A stretch of DNA of 64,000 nt from Biomphalaria glabrata (Eukaryota > Mollusca > Gastropoda > Planorbidae): positions 16,514,666-16,578,665 of the forward strand of contig NC_074712.1 of assembly GCF_947242115.1 (NCBI RefSeq), read 5' to 3'. Below the pieces are notes generated by a model. It was given only the letters and a program-made list of their open reading frames with translations. It ran no database searches and was not told the origin of the DNA. Numbering within the stretch: position 1 is the stretch's first letter; every line of letters begins with the position of its first letter. Position numbers and translations under genes: made by a program. Below, in pieces: positions 31,701 through 44,400 of the stretch.

Positions 31701-31911
31701 TAAATTGTAAAAAAAACAACTGAGTTTTAAAATTTAATAGACACTCATTTTATATTTGTTCAACAATGAAACAACGTAAGTAATTATAAACTATTTGTGG
31801 TACAGCGCAACAAACAAATGAAAAAAAAAAGATTTCTTAAAGGGGAGGGGTGACGGGGGTGACACCCTGAGCTAACCGCACCGGGTGACACTCACACTAG
31901 TGACGCCACTG
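28792..31911. mobile_element. 3.1-kb hAT-like element with perfect target duplication
   Basis: 3120 bp with inverted ends CAGTGGCGTCACTA / TAGTGACGCCACTG and subterminal CGCACCGGGTG / GCACCGGGTGAC. Flanked by the perfect 8-bp duplication cttctaag (28784-28791 and 31912-31919). Ends and duplication are diagnostic of hAT. The interior is AT-rich and shows no recognisable transposase; the longest open frames (30173-30370, 30598-30870) match nothing recognised. It is a non-autonomous derivative or a heavily decayed autonomous copy. Confidence 0.8.
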
Positions 31912-32323
31912 CTTCTAAGCAGTAGATGTATCAGTCGACACATTTCCCCCCTTGAATAATTAAAACGTGTAATTATGGTGGATGTATAGAAATGTTAATT
32001 ATGCCAAAGTAATATAAACCTAAAATGGTATATGCTTTTTTTTTCTTTTTTTTTTTTTAAGATGATTAATGTTGCAGACCTATACCTATATGTCGGCCAA
32101 CTGCATACACGATGGAACAACTGTTTAATAGAGAAATACATTAAACATAGAGATTCAAGTATTGGACTAATTAAAAACGAATGACACTGTTTTCATATCA
32201 CAATATAATAATGTGGTGGGAATGGAATATGTCTGACACGAAAATAAGTTGTTGTTATTTTTTATCAGCAGATTCGACCTAAATGCGAAATTAAGTTTTA
32301 GTTCTTATACAATGAATGATGAA

Positions 32324-32516
32324 CAGTGGCGTAGCTAGAGTTGGGGTGGGGGAGGAAGGGGAGAATTTGAAATTCCCTCTGGGCCTCCACTTGAGGGGAA
32401 GCCCCCAAATGAGTGTTTTTTACAATTAAATATTAGGCAAAATGCAAGGGACACCAAAGAGGTCAAATCCCCCCCCCGGACCCCCAAACGATGGAAAATG
32501 TCTAGCTACGCACCTG
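32324..32516. mobile_element. hAT-like MITE, family CAGTGGCGTAG (copy b)
   Basis: 193 bp, ends CAGTGGCGTAGCTAGA / TCTAGCTACGCACCTG, perfect 8-bp duplication atgatgaa (32316-32323 and 32517-32524). G-rich left and C-rich right interior. Confidence 0.85.
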
Positions 32517-32739
32517 ATGATGAATAAACACACAACATATAGATCTAGAAAGGCATATATTGGCAACAGTAAAATAGAATATGCCTATTTTATTTAAGCC
32601 TTTGGTGAGTTAAATATGTCGAAATATAAGCAATATCCCGAATCATTTCTCTTGGTCTGGATATGGATTTCGAAACAATACTACCAGTGAAATTATTATT
32701 TCATTAAAATAAAAACATAAAACCTAATGAAATACTCAG

Positions 32740-32985
32740 AGAGATAAAAAGATTACGGCACATTCCTTGCTCCATATGCTAGAACAAATTTGTACAAATG
32801 CTCTTTCTTTCCTAGTGCTATTAGACCATGAAATGGGTTGCCTGAGTCAGCCAGGAAAACGAATGACTTGGCAGATTTAAGTCACTAAATAGCATGCACG
32901 ACTAGATTGAACTAGGAACACGCGTAGGACGTTATCATCTTCTTTTTTTAATGTCTGTATTTTATAAGATAAGAGAATTAAAATA
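32740..32985 (+). mobile_element. LINE 3' end, same family as 23130-23400
   Basis: Shares CTAGTGCTATTAGA..., GCCAGGAAAACGAATGACTT and the 3' UTR block TCATCTTCTTTTTTTAATGT with the copy in ABAT copy 2. The coding remnant is broken. Confidence 0.65.
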
Positions 32986-33039
32986 ATACAATTACCTTTA
33001 AAAAATATATAAAATAGTACTACCTGTAATCACCCCCCT

Positions 33040-33110
33040 CCTACAGTCACCAAATTATATGAGCGTAAGCAAGAGGGGTTTTGAGTTTAAAAGCCAGACC
33101 CCTAGCTGAT
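33040..33110. repeat. fragment of the CATGGGCGTAGCC MITE family
   Basis: ATATGAGCGTAAGCAAGAGG and GGGGTTTTGAGTTTAAAAG match the interior of the element at 13916-14343. Confidence 0.45.
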
Positions 33111-33424
33111 AAGGGCTTGGTGTCTACTGTCTTTCCACTAATTCCAGCAAGAACCAATTCTAGGGTACAAAAAAGCCTAAGAATTAATGAAGATATGTTC
33201 AACTTTCAATACAACAGGATCATCACACATTAAAATATAATTTTTAGAAATGTATATATTTTAAAAACAACCAAATAAAAAAAAAGCGACAAAAAAAATA
33301 TCTTAGGAGAACTCCATATTGACAGCCATGTCTCAATACTGTACATTTATTTGCCTATTTCGATATCGAAAAACATTAATGAATTACAATCTAGGTTATT
33401 TTTTTTTTATTACTTCCTGTTTTG

Positions 33425-33540
33425 TTAGGAACAATGCATATTTGTGCAAAGTTTCCACTTGATCCGTGGGAAGGAGAAATACCGTGTACACACTGTTGAC
33501 CAGACAAACAAACAGAGTGAGGTGATAGAAGCTTTGGAAA
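33425..33540 (-). repeat. dispersed repeat family R fragment
   Basis: TTTCCACTTGATCCGTGGGA and CCAGACAAACAAACAGAGTG align with the family R copies at 52880-53330 and 63600-63795. Confidence 0.45.
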
Positions 33541-35450
33541 AACAACAAAAATAACAAGAATATTTCAAACATTTAAAAAATTGTATTCAATCTGTTCTAG
33601 TAGGCTACAACGAACTGTTTAAGATGGTAGAATAAGATCGATTGTATTTACCTGCACCAGAGTAAATACACACTCACAATGTCACAGAAACACAGCCGAA
33701 CACTAACACCTATTTATAAATGCCATTATTTGTCCTCGGAAAAAATCTACTCACCGAATGTTTTCCTCAGCAGACGATATAGTGCTCCCTGTGTTGACAA
33801 CTACACAGCATCACGCTGAGCAAAGTGATATCGCTGCGAACTAATCTTAGCACCAGCACGCTAAATTAATGTAAACTACTCCGACTAACTCTCCTGGCTA
33901 ATGTCAGTGAACCAGTGGTTCTAATGATGTTTGCCAAAACAAAACATTTCCTTTTCTATTAATTTTACTGAGAAAAATAAAAACAAAAAAACAAAATCCC
34001 AGAAATCAATGTCAGCAGATGGAAATTCGCAGACGTGATGCCAAAGTAAAAAGAGAGTGAGACGGACAGGGGAGATTATTGAGACGACTTGATCGATAAG
34101 GAATTTTCCACCCGACAAGACCGCCTCTTGAATTGTCTCTGTCGTTAACATCTGGGTGGGTTCAGAATTTGTTCATCTCTAAAGTAGAAAGCACTTGTCA
34201 ATTATGTACATTTTACTATTAAATAGATTGCAGGCAAAATGCATGTGCACTGAAACGTTTGTTGCTTGTAAACTAGAAAAAGTTTCGGCCTAGTGTCGGC
34301 TTATAAGATACCTGCTTGCCTTTCAATATAGCGCATTAGTAGATAGGAATAGTTTAAAAAAAAACATTATATAGGGCGCTACTTCATTTGAAAGGTCTTC
34401 AATAGGCCTAGATAGTCTTTAATACGATATGTACAACTCTGATTAACTCTAACCATAAATATAAACATGTTAAAAGAAAACTAATTTCAAGAGTTTGAAG
34501 ATAAATTGAGGTTGACATTAGATGTGACAACCAGGTGAGTCTCAGTGGGAGGAGGCTCCAAGGAAGAGCTCCTCACTGAAAACTGATTTTTTGTCTTTCC
34601 TATCAAATAAGAGCTACTGAAAACTGATTTTTTTTCTTTCCAATCAAATAAGAGCTACAATCTTCCCTGGTCAGAGTACAAAAAAGTATGCTTACAAACA
34701 ACGTAAACTCTCACTCTCACTTCCGGTCATGTGATTTATTAATAGTGCTCCTACATCACCTTGCTCACGTTTTTAGTTAAATTAATTTACATTAATACCG
34801 CGATGGTCATGAGTTTCCCCTAAAGCTAATTCACGGGCCATTGTTATGTGGCGTAACTTTCATTAGGTTTGGTCGTCTTTAATAAATACAGTGTAGGTCA
34901 ACAAGTTCGACCTGCTTACATTTGACCTGTGACACTAAGAAAGACACAGAAATAGTATGCTAGGAATAATTAATGTTTATATACAAACATACAAGTGTAA
35001 TTCGAGCTTATAACAGAGTTGTAGAATTGGAAGGAAAAAAAAGTTTAGTACAGTTTTAATCTCAAGGTTGACACTATGCTGTAATGAAAACATATTTACG
35101 CACAATGCTCTTTTTGTTTTACTGATACCTCTTTGTTTTTTGTACTAAGTACACTATGTGCCTGTCTACGATTAACCCCGACCAAAATTAATGTAGCTTC
35201 ACATTTTAACAAATAACTACAACCTGTCGCTCAATTAAAACTTCATTACGTGTGAGGTTCAGTCAGGTGATCGATAATTGGAGTGGTCGACACCAGGCTG
35301 GAAGGAATCGATTACCGACTGGTCAACTGAATACGTCTGACGAAAGAAGCGGCGCGTCTGGTGTATTGCTGTTCTCTTCAAGACAGTCGTTTTGAAATAG
35401 TTGGAAGATCTAAGTCACTACAGTCTTCATTTCCTTACAATACTTTCTGA
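33541..35450. other. intergenic, no gene seen
   Basis: A 77-codon minus-strand open frame at 33921-34151 starts MLTTETIQEAVLSGGKFLID. It resembles nothing recognised and has no clear splice context. A short duplicated block GAAAACTGATTTTTTGTCTT recurs at 34577 and 34617. Confidence 0.4.
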
Positions 35451-36277
35451 AATGTGTCCCACTAACTTCCGATGTCTTGTAGCTTTATTCAATGTGTCCC
35501 ACTAACTTCGATGTATTGTAGCTTTATTCAATGTGTCCCACTAACTTCCAATGTATTGTAGCTTTATTCAATGTGTCCCACTAACTTCCAATGTATTGTA
35601 GCTTTATTCAATGTGTCCCACTAACTTCCAATGTATTGTAGCTTTATTCAATGTGTCCCACTAACTTCCAATGTATTGTAGCTTTATTCAATGTGTCCCA
35701 ATTACTTTTGATGTATTGTAGCTTTATTCCATGTGTCCCACTAACTTCCAATGTATTGTAGCTTTATTCAATGTGTCCCACTAACTTCCAATGTATTGTA
35801 GCTTTATTCAATGTGTCCCACTAACTTCCAATGTATTGTAGCTTTATTCAATGTGTCCCACTAACTTCCAATGTATTGTAGCTTTATTCAATGTGTCCCA
35901 CTAACTTCCAATGTATTGTAGCTTTATTCAATGTGTCCCACTAACTTCCAATGTATTGTAGCTTTATTCAATGTGTCCCACTAACTTCCAATGTATTGTA
36001 GCTTTATTCAATGTGTCCCACTAACTTCGATGTATTGTAGCTTTATTCAATGTGTCCCACTAACTTCCAATGTATTGTAGCTTTATTCAATGTGTCCCAC
36101 TAACTTCCAATGTATTGTAGCTTTATTCAATGTGTCCCACTAACTTCCGATGTATTGTAGCTTTATTCAATGTGTCCCAATGACTTCCGATGTATTGTAG
36201 CTTTATTCAATGTGTCCCAATGACTTCCGATGTATTGTAGCTTTATTCTATGTGTCCCACTAATTTCCGATGTATTG
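35451..36277. repeat. minisatellite, ~20.7 x 40 bp
   Basis: Units begin AATGTGTCCCACTAACTTCC and end GTAGCTTTATTC. Most internal units are identical. Edge units vary (ttcgatg, ttccgatg, attactt, atgactt), the usual sign of recent homogenisation in the centre. Confidence 0.93.
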
Positions 36278-36279
36278 GT

Positions 36280-36495
36280 GCGTTGTGGTTGAGTGGTCAA
36301 GAGCTTAGCTTTTGAATTGAGTTCAAATCCCGTTAATATACGGGACCTTAAACTTCCGGATTCTTAGGACGTCCCAGATGCAACCCAACTCTCATGGGTA
36401 CCTAAGTTGGGGAAGTAAATGCCAGTGACAGATTTTTGTGGAAGCAGCTTGCCGCACAGTACGCTGAAACGGCGCGGCAGGTTCTAAGTAAGAAA
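36280..36495 (+). repeat. tRNA-derived SINE, diverged relative of family 1
   Basis: Box A GTGGTTGAGTGGTC and box B GAGTTCAAATCCCG, then ACTCTCATGGGTACCTAAGT and TGGGGAAGTAAA, in the order seen in SINE family 1. The 3' part (GCAGCTTGCCGCACAGTACG) differs. It directly follows the 40-bp array. Confidence 0.55.
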
Positions 36496-36599
36496 GAATA
36501 GCAGATTAGGTTTTTGAAATAAAACTTATATATCAGGATAATGCACTAAAGGTACCTCAGAATATGCATTTTGTTGGCTTTCAATACCGGAAATAGTGC

Positions 36600-36827
36600 T
36601 TTGCGGCGGGGCGAAGCTCGCAGCGCTCCTCCAGACCCCCTTGCTGGCAAGGGCAGGGAGTCTACTAACTCCAGAGAGAACCTACAATAAACGTCTTCCA
36701 AAAGAATGAAGGGTCAGAATGTAATAAAGATCTATTATGTATATATACACACACACACATATTTTTTTGGGGGGCGGGGGGGGGGGACCAACCTCACCCC
36801 GAAAAAAAATCCTGGCTACGCCCATGC
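36600..36827. repeat. fragment of the CATGGGCGTAGCC MITE family
   Basis: The right end AATCCTGGCTACGCCCATG and a G/C run match the end of the 13916-14343 element. No matching left end or duplication found. Confidence 0.45.
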
Positions 36828-36969
36828 CTCCTTCAGCCCCTGTAATTGTTGTAGTCGCTGAAAATCTCCAAGTCTTTGTTAATTTAATTTTTTGCTTAAG
36901 TGTATTTATTTATTTGCATTTAGCCGGAAATGACCCGTGGCCTGCAGGTCTTAGTTTACTGATCTAGTG

Positions 36970-38284
36970 GATTTGATTTAGAACTGTCAAACATGGCTTC
37001 ATATTTTTGGTTTTGCAACGAAACTTTTTAACCAATCGGGTTGTTGGAGGAACATTTAAAACACACACCGATTTCGGCATAGATCTAAGGAACATTTATG
37101 ACACACTCTATCACGATTGGTCAAACGGTTTTGAATTCTATGCGGGACATACATACTCCTTACTTTCTACTTTACATATAAGATGATCAACATACATAAT
37201 TTTGATGTAAAGAAACAAGAAAAACCCAAGACAAATTAATTTTCTATTACTGGGAGAAAAGTTTATTAAATTTCATAGATCTATGACCTAAAGTACTTAA
37301 AAATAAACCAAAAACAGGAAGACATTATAAATATGCAATAACAAAACATAATCAAAATAAATTTCTGTCTTTGAAAAAACTATTTCAGATATGTTTATCT
37401 TACATTAAATAGCACCACAAAAAAAGAAATGTTTACATCACATTCAAATAATAGTAATAAATTTGCATATTATTAATTGGCTATGGTGAAAGTGTAAGTA
37501 AAAGAATAAACAGCAAGGCCACAAGGGGCATCTACTCTGGTGTTCTAAGTAAGCAGAAGATAACATCAGTAGTCAACTATCTACAAATCACAAAGACAAC
37601 AAAGCAAAGATTGTTATAAAAACATGAACGTGTGGACTTTAAGATATCAGAATTAGTTTTTCGTGAAACAAAAAAAAAGGATTAGTTGCCTATAGAATCA
37701 CAGTGACACCTACAGATAGAGTATTAAAATAAGAAGGGTCATGTGCATAATAATAATAGTTCATCTCTGCTAAATAACAAACTAAATTTACAATTTTAAA
37801 ATCTTTCTTTTCTTTTCATCTTTACAGAAACAATTAATATTGCCTTGAAAACTTTTGACATAGATTGTAATTTACATAAAGTTTATGATAAACAACGAAA
37901 TTAACACATTGATCCTAAACAATAATGTTTTTGGAAAGAAGTTTGCACATTCTAATATTTGAAGAATACTTTTTTTATGATGTGTATTTTTATGTTGTTT
38001 TGTTTTTTTGCATGAAATAAAAAAGAACCTCCTGGCATATACATTAGTTCTTAATTCAAACATTTTATTTTATATACTTGTTATGCCCAGAGAGGATATT
38101 TTTGACATAGACTACTTAATTTGCACCTAGTCCTAGGTATGATCTATTTAACAGTCTATCATACTTTTATATTTCGTTCTTTGCTGAATGCTTGTTGTTA
38201 ATGACTTGTTATTAGGAAAATATTTAGTCACCATTGTTAATTTGATCCTCTGATAATTTTCAACAAACTTATTTGTAAAATAAA
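36970..38284. other. AT-rich intergenic DNA, no gene seen
   Basis: Short open frames only. May include the far 3' end of the Zasp-like transcript, but no transcript end can be set. Confidence 0.35.
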
Positions 38285-38475
38285 ATTTTTGTAAAATGTT
38301 TTACATGTTTCGGATGTTCCTTCAGAGTTGAAGATAGTTTACTTCCTAGTCCAAACCTTCCGCAAGACCACGGAGGATGGGAGCGGGCAGGATTTGAACC
38401 CTCGACCATCGATAAATTCGAACGACAGTCCAGCGAGCAAACCGCACAACCAGGCAGCCATCCAAAGCTGGAAGC
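38285..38475 (-). repeat. SINE family 2, reverse orientation
   Basis: On the minus strand the tRNA-like head contains CCTGGTTGTGCGGTTTGC and box B GGGTTCAAATCCTGCC. The body AGGTTTGGACTAGGAAGTAA and tail CATCCGAAACATGTAAAAC follow. The best preserved copy of the family here. Confidence 0.7.
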
Positions 38476-41379
38476 GGAAATTTTTATTAGCAGAATAAGA
38501 GAGTACAGACATAAAGGATACTCTGAAGAAGTGCAAAGTTTTAACACTTTCAACAATTTTACTAAGAAATCTAAAAAAAAAAACTGAATGTAAAATTTTT
38601 AGGAGCAATATTTTAATGCTTTAATTTTTTTTAAAGTGTATTAAGATCACACAGCGTGCAAGTTATAAGGAGATGAAGTTCAAAATGTTCAGAATGGATC
38701 AATAGGACATCGAGAATCAACTTAAAATGTTAGATCTAGATAAAAATGCCATAATTCAACATTGTCGCCTGCTACTATGGAGCAATGCATCGCAATGTAA
38801 ATTAAATAAAACACACATTGCCAACTTCTTAACATCCATCGATTGGTTAAATAAACATTTATTTGAAAATATGTCGTAAAGGCTACACATAGATGTAGTA
38901 TTGAATTATTAAAAACCTTTTCTAAAGATACACTGAAATTACATTGGCTCTTAAACACAGCACTATTCAAATTTAGTCAGTCATCATTTTTTTTGGTCAG
39001 TATAAAAAGGGAATTCCCGAAACCAAAACTCAAGAGTAGAAGGGTAAAGGGACTTGGCTCAAATACTTCAAGACAATATATTTATAAACTCATTGCCATA
39101 GATCTCATGCTCTAGAAATATCATAAAAAGATAATATGAATACAATAAGCGACCATGTGATGTAAATATAGTGACCAGCTGGCCAAATCATTTGGTATAA
39201 ACATTAAGACATAATAGACTGTATATTGGTTATAATCCTACACATTTATTTTCCAGCACATCAGTGTACATTTCTGTAAGCTATTCACTCAGTCATAATA
39301 ACATGTCCAATTGACTCAGCCAGTGGATAACAATTTCAAACTAATGCCATGACAGGCACAGCAATTGAACAGCAGTGTACACTTAGTCATAGTAACAGTG
39401 GATCAATCAAAATACAACTTTACTTCTACCCCACTCACATCTAAGAAAACATTGAATTATTTAGAAGAGATCAAAACAAACATACATTCTTCACACAACG
39501 GACATTGACTGACTGGAACTGACTGACAGTAACAGACTGACGGTAACACAAGGGAATTCTTTAATTTAGTATTTTATTCAGTGAAGGCAGTTCATATCAT
39601 ATGTACAGATAGATTTAGTTTTATGCCAGTCATCAAAGGTTTGTTGAACATGACCACAAAACAGAGATATGTAACCACAAGCATTTTTTTGTTATCACAG
39701 TTTGAAAAGTAAACTTTGTTATTGAATGCTTATAAAAAAAATTGTGAAAGATTTAAATTGCTAACAAAGTTCAAAATCATATAATTAGAAATATAAAATT
39801 AAATCTTCATAAAAATATTTTTCAATGAATCATAAATTATAAAGCATAGTGCAGGTATAGAGAGCAGATATTTTAAGTTGTTTGACATTAAAGTTAAACT
39901 GAGTTTTGTTGTAACACTATTTATGTGACAATAACAAAAATATAATAATGATGATTCAGATATGTAAAATTGTAACTACAAATAGTTACAATTGAAACTT
40001 CTCTATTGTGTTCAGTGAAAAATTTCAATTTGAGACAAGTAATAAAAAGTTATTGTCAAAATCATTTTCTGGTAGCTACAACAGGTCAGATGTCATGGTT
40101 TGGATTGCACAGGGTAGCGCTGCAACCAAAGATCTACAGACAATCTCTGGGAACTATTCTATACGGTGGAGTTGACTCAAAGGTATACTGCAGAAACAAA
40201 ATATAGGGATTAAACACTCTTTTGTTTCGTTATGCTAGTTTTTTTGTGTTTTTTTTCATATACATCTTTAGATCTATACCATGAATTAATATATGCAGGT
40301 AAGAGTATTGAGGACAAAACTGTTGAGACAATTCAAACTGGAAGAACACACAATTGAATGAATTATGCAAACCAACATTTAGTTTTAACTTACTTGATTA
40401 TATTTACCTTTTTATTAAATTCATCTTTATTAAATGCAAATTTTTCCAATTTTCCAATACTTTTAGTAAAAAGATATAAATACTTTTAGATCTATGTGAA
40501 TAAACATTCTCACATTTTTAAACCTTAATTTGTATAAGAGGAATTAAAAATCTTGATGATTAGACAAAATATATCATAGTAGAAATAAAAAAAAACTAAT
40601 ACATATGTACTGTCAATATTTATAAGTTATTATCCCAATAAGGTTGATGCAGCATGCTAGGAAACTGTAATTTAACTAGTTGAATGGAAAGTTTCTTGTA
40701 CTGAAATAGCTTTATAATAAAATAAGCAATGCAAACCAACAAACCTTGCCACAAGAAGGATGTATGTGTACTGTACATCTTAATTTACTAATTACGTGTA
40801 CAATAATTGTACTAAATCTTTATAAGTATTTTTCAGAAACTGAAAAACCCAGCTTCATGAACACAGGAGAAACACTGCACGACACCTAGCACACCAGAAC
40901 GTTAAGTAATGTCATCAGGTCAGGACTCTTTCAAGTGCAAGAAACAAACAAAAAAGCCTACAACACGTTGTGCTTATCATGCAAGGACTTTGAGGAAAAT
41001 TAAACGCAGTCTGCCTGCATGAAAAGAATATATGTATATATGTGTATAAAGGGTTACAAAGACTGATTAGGTCATGCCTAAAAGTAAATACCCCCCTCCC
41101 CCAATTTCTTTTAAGATTTACCAGCATGCTATTCATGAAGACCACTCCCCATACAGTAGTCTACAGTATTAAAACTACACACATTACAGGACTATTGTCT
41201 TTTGACTAAATGCACTCTCCGACATCCTGAATAGTCACATTCACTAGTACTTTAAGTTATCATGACAAGTTTATATGTTTATGTACATAGGAAACTAATG
41301 GTTATCATCTTGTCTTTATTAATTTAAACGTCTAAAACTTTTTTTTTTTTATTTGTTCTCTATTTTGAGTTCAGTCATC
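38476..41379. other. 3' flank and likely 3' UTR of the Zasp-like gene
   Basis: AT-rich, no supported coding exon. A 66-codon plus-strand frame (40006-40206) is not recognised. On the minus strand the nearest AATAAA motifs to the stop at 41380 lie at 41353-41348 and 41320-41315. Confidence 0.45.
41315..41320 (-). promoter_or_regulatory. candidate poly(A) signal of the Zasp-like gene
   Basis: AATAAA on the minus strand about 60 nt past the stop. A second one is at 41348-41353. The 3' UTR could run further. Confidence 0.3.
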
Positions 41380-41457
41380 CTAGCGGGCATGTTTCTTGCA
41401 GAAAGGTTTGCCCCCTTTGGCACAAAACTGTTGCCCTTCCAGATTTACTTGACATGT
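41380..41457 (-). CDS. Zasp: Zasp-like last exon, LIM3 second half and stop
   Basis: 78 nt: TCQVNLEGQQFCAKGGKPFC, KKHAR, TAG at 41380-41382. The preceding intron is 3.6 kb. Confidence 0.93.
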   Translation of the reverse strand, partial: TCQVNLEGQQFCAKGGKPFCKKHAR

Positions 41458-44400
41458 CTGTAAGGAGAAAAGAAAAACAAATGCCAGGATATTGTGACAA
41501 GGTAAACTCTTGTTATAGATTAATTATTGTAATACTTGATTCAATTCCTACCAATAACTCACACTTTTGTATAGTAACGAAAAATCCTTTCATTACCCTA
41601 TGGAGCTAAAATTGTGCACATTTACTCCTGCTGCCTGACTAGACACTATTAAAAGGATCACTTCATTAATCATTGAATTAATTAAAAAAATATATTTATC
41701 ATTTAGGCCTAGTGTTCCATCTATGGGACTTAGGGGAAAGAACAATTAACTTTTTTCTTATTACTGAGTATCAGTATTTTACACATGACCGTCCCTATGT
41801 AAAGCTATGACACATTCATTCATATGTATTTCATGAATATGTATAGTATTTGAATTGACTTTACCATCTATTCAGTGTTAATTAACTAATTAACACTGAA
41901 TAGATGGTAAAGTAATTTCAAATACTAAAAGAATTGTTTCTTCTTTTGAACATAAAGTAGAAATATTTAACATTACTTGTTTGAACTGTATATACAAGCC
42001 TTATCAAAAAGTATATGCATTATGTAAATATATCTAAAGATAATACTTATAGTTAGTGTTACCTTTACTGTTCTCAGGAGCCCAAATTAAAATATCCTAC
42101 ATTTTAGCTCATTAAAAAATCATGTCTCTTAACATGCACAAAGAAAAGTGTAAAGAAATCTCGGTGAAATGAGCTCAAGATAGATGAAATGGAATTGATA
42201 GCCACAGAGGAAAAGGTATAGTCTGCTCTATTCTGTCTAATGTCTGCACAGACATGACAAATGTTAGATGTAAAGCAGTTACATAGGTCAGTCCAATTAG
42301 TAACAGCTGAACAATGAACAATGTTTTTGAAACATCTGTCAGTTTTAAGACAGTAAAATCAACAAAGTTCAAAACATAAAGGTTACGAAAATAAAAACAC
42401 TTAACTAGCAGCAAAGAATCAAATAATATAATTAGCAAGAAAAAAAATTTTGTTTACAAAGGCAATCTAAAATATAAACTAAGTGTCAATGTAACAAACC
42501 AACAAATTTAGACTTTGTTGCATAGTTTTCATTTTTAATAAATAAAAATGTGATTTTTTAGAATTTTAAAATAAAAAATATATGATGTCTTTCTATAACT
42601 AGTAAAAAACATGTTAATAGAAAAGACTATCAAAAAAGCATTATTTTGTAGAAAACTTTTTACAATTTTGATGAGTTATTTGTGATGCTGCCAGTCAAAA
42701 TCTGTTAATGACTAAAAAAATTCATTATTGGTATTTAAATTATAATAATTGTTGTTTGCTAAACTAGATCAGGTGATTTTTTTGTCCATGTTTAGATCAT
42801 TTTATATTTCCTGAACAGTTACAATTAAAATAGCCTCAGTTTTAGAATTATCAGTTACCTACAAGTATTTTGTAACTTTATTTAGAGATAAACTCTTGGA
42901 TTGTAGAAATCCATACATAATCTCTCTTTTATCACATAATCATCTCATTCTAATGCAATTTTAAAAAGATTGTCAGGTTTTTATGTTTGTAAATATTATA
43001 ATGTCTTTCTTATTGTATCAAATATTTTCATAAGATATATGACAAAAAAAAAAGGGGGCAAAGGGGAGCAACTGTTGCTTAAGCCAGTAAGCTTTGGGCA
43101 GGAGTGACTCATTAGCCTTGGTGGCTACCCAATTAAGAGAAGAAAAACTCTGACCCAATCCTCAGCTGCTTTGCTGATGTACCTAAACATTGAAAGGGCT
43201 TCGGGAGACAGCCTTGAGGACAAATCAGGAGCTGGTAAGCCAACCTGCGAAACTAGTGATCCCAAACTGTATCAGATATTTGAGATTTTTTTGTCACATC
43301 AGCGGGAGGAGGGGGGAGCTGCGGTGTGGGGGACATAGTTCCAACCAGAAATAATGCCCCCATGCTTTCACTTTATTTATACAAAGCCCAAATTAAAAAA
43401 CCTGGAGACAACATTTGAGAATAGGACTCTACAGTCACATGAACAAGTTTTCTATGAGATGAACCATAGTCATTCTACGGCTGAAGGAGGCCAACTGGAT
43501 AAGGAAGTCAAGCCTAAAGGAGAGGGATCAAGCAGGAAAATACTGCAGTATCTAGAGACCATATGAATATATATAGAATTGTAAGGCATTGAATTTCCTA
43601 AAAGATTTTTTTTTATTTGGCAATTTATTAAAAAAAAATTGTACCTATTAAGTGGTGAAAAAATAATTTGTTAAAAATTTATTTCACCAAAAAATCTTTC
43701 ATAAATAAGTTTTTACAATGTTAACATGTTTCCAATTTTCATCAGAAAATTTTTTAGAATTAAATTTGATTTAAAATTTTTCATTTGTATAGACTCCTCA
43801 TAAATTATTTAGGTAAATAAAAAATTGGATTGGGAAAAAAAAAAAGTCTCATCTCTAATATACATGTTTTAGAGTTTTTATTGTGTTTCCATGAGTAACA
43901 ATGCATTATTCTAATTAACATTAGTAGATAATATTGCCTCATTATTGTTATGGTTGTAATGCTTAAATGAATTTTTTCTTTTCTATCATTCTATATGTGG
44001 GGTATTTAAATTACGAACTTTATACATGTTTTATTTATAGTAATATATTTTTTTCTGTTCTAGGATTTAGTTGTTATTTTTTTATAAATGAAGATGTGCT
44101 GATATGTAAATAATGTGCATGTAATGTTTAGTGTGTATTGAATTGAAACAAAAGATTAGTTGATATAAGATGAAACAAAAAAAAATGTCTGAATGTTATC
44201 TTTGTAATTATTTTTTCTTGTTGTGATCTTTACAGGCACAATTGTTGAGACATAAGCCTACACCTATGACTAAAATAATGCATTTTCATATTTATGATTC
44301 ACAACAAGTGATATCCTGCTAAGCACTGTTGACGACTATGGAGGGATTTGGTTACCCAAACTGTCATGATAAAATGCTATTAACAAAGATGATGTAAGGG

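Noticed and set aside
33921-34151. 77-codon minus-strand frame MLTTETIQEAVLSGG
   Set aside because: No homology recognised, no partner exon, intergenic position.
35451-36277. CRISPR-like array
   Set aside because: Repeats are contiguous 40-bp units without unique spacers, in an animal genome; this is a minisatellite.
40006-40206. 66-codon plus-strand frame
   Set aside because: In the 3' flank of the Zasp-like gene; no recognisable protein and no context.
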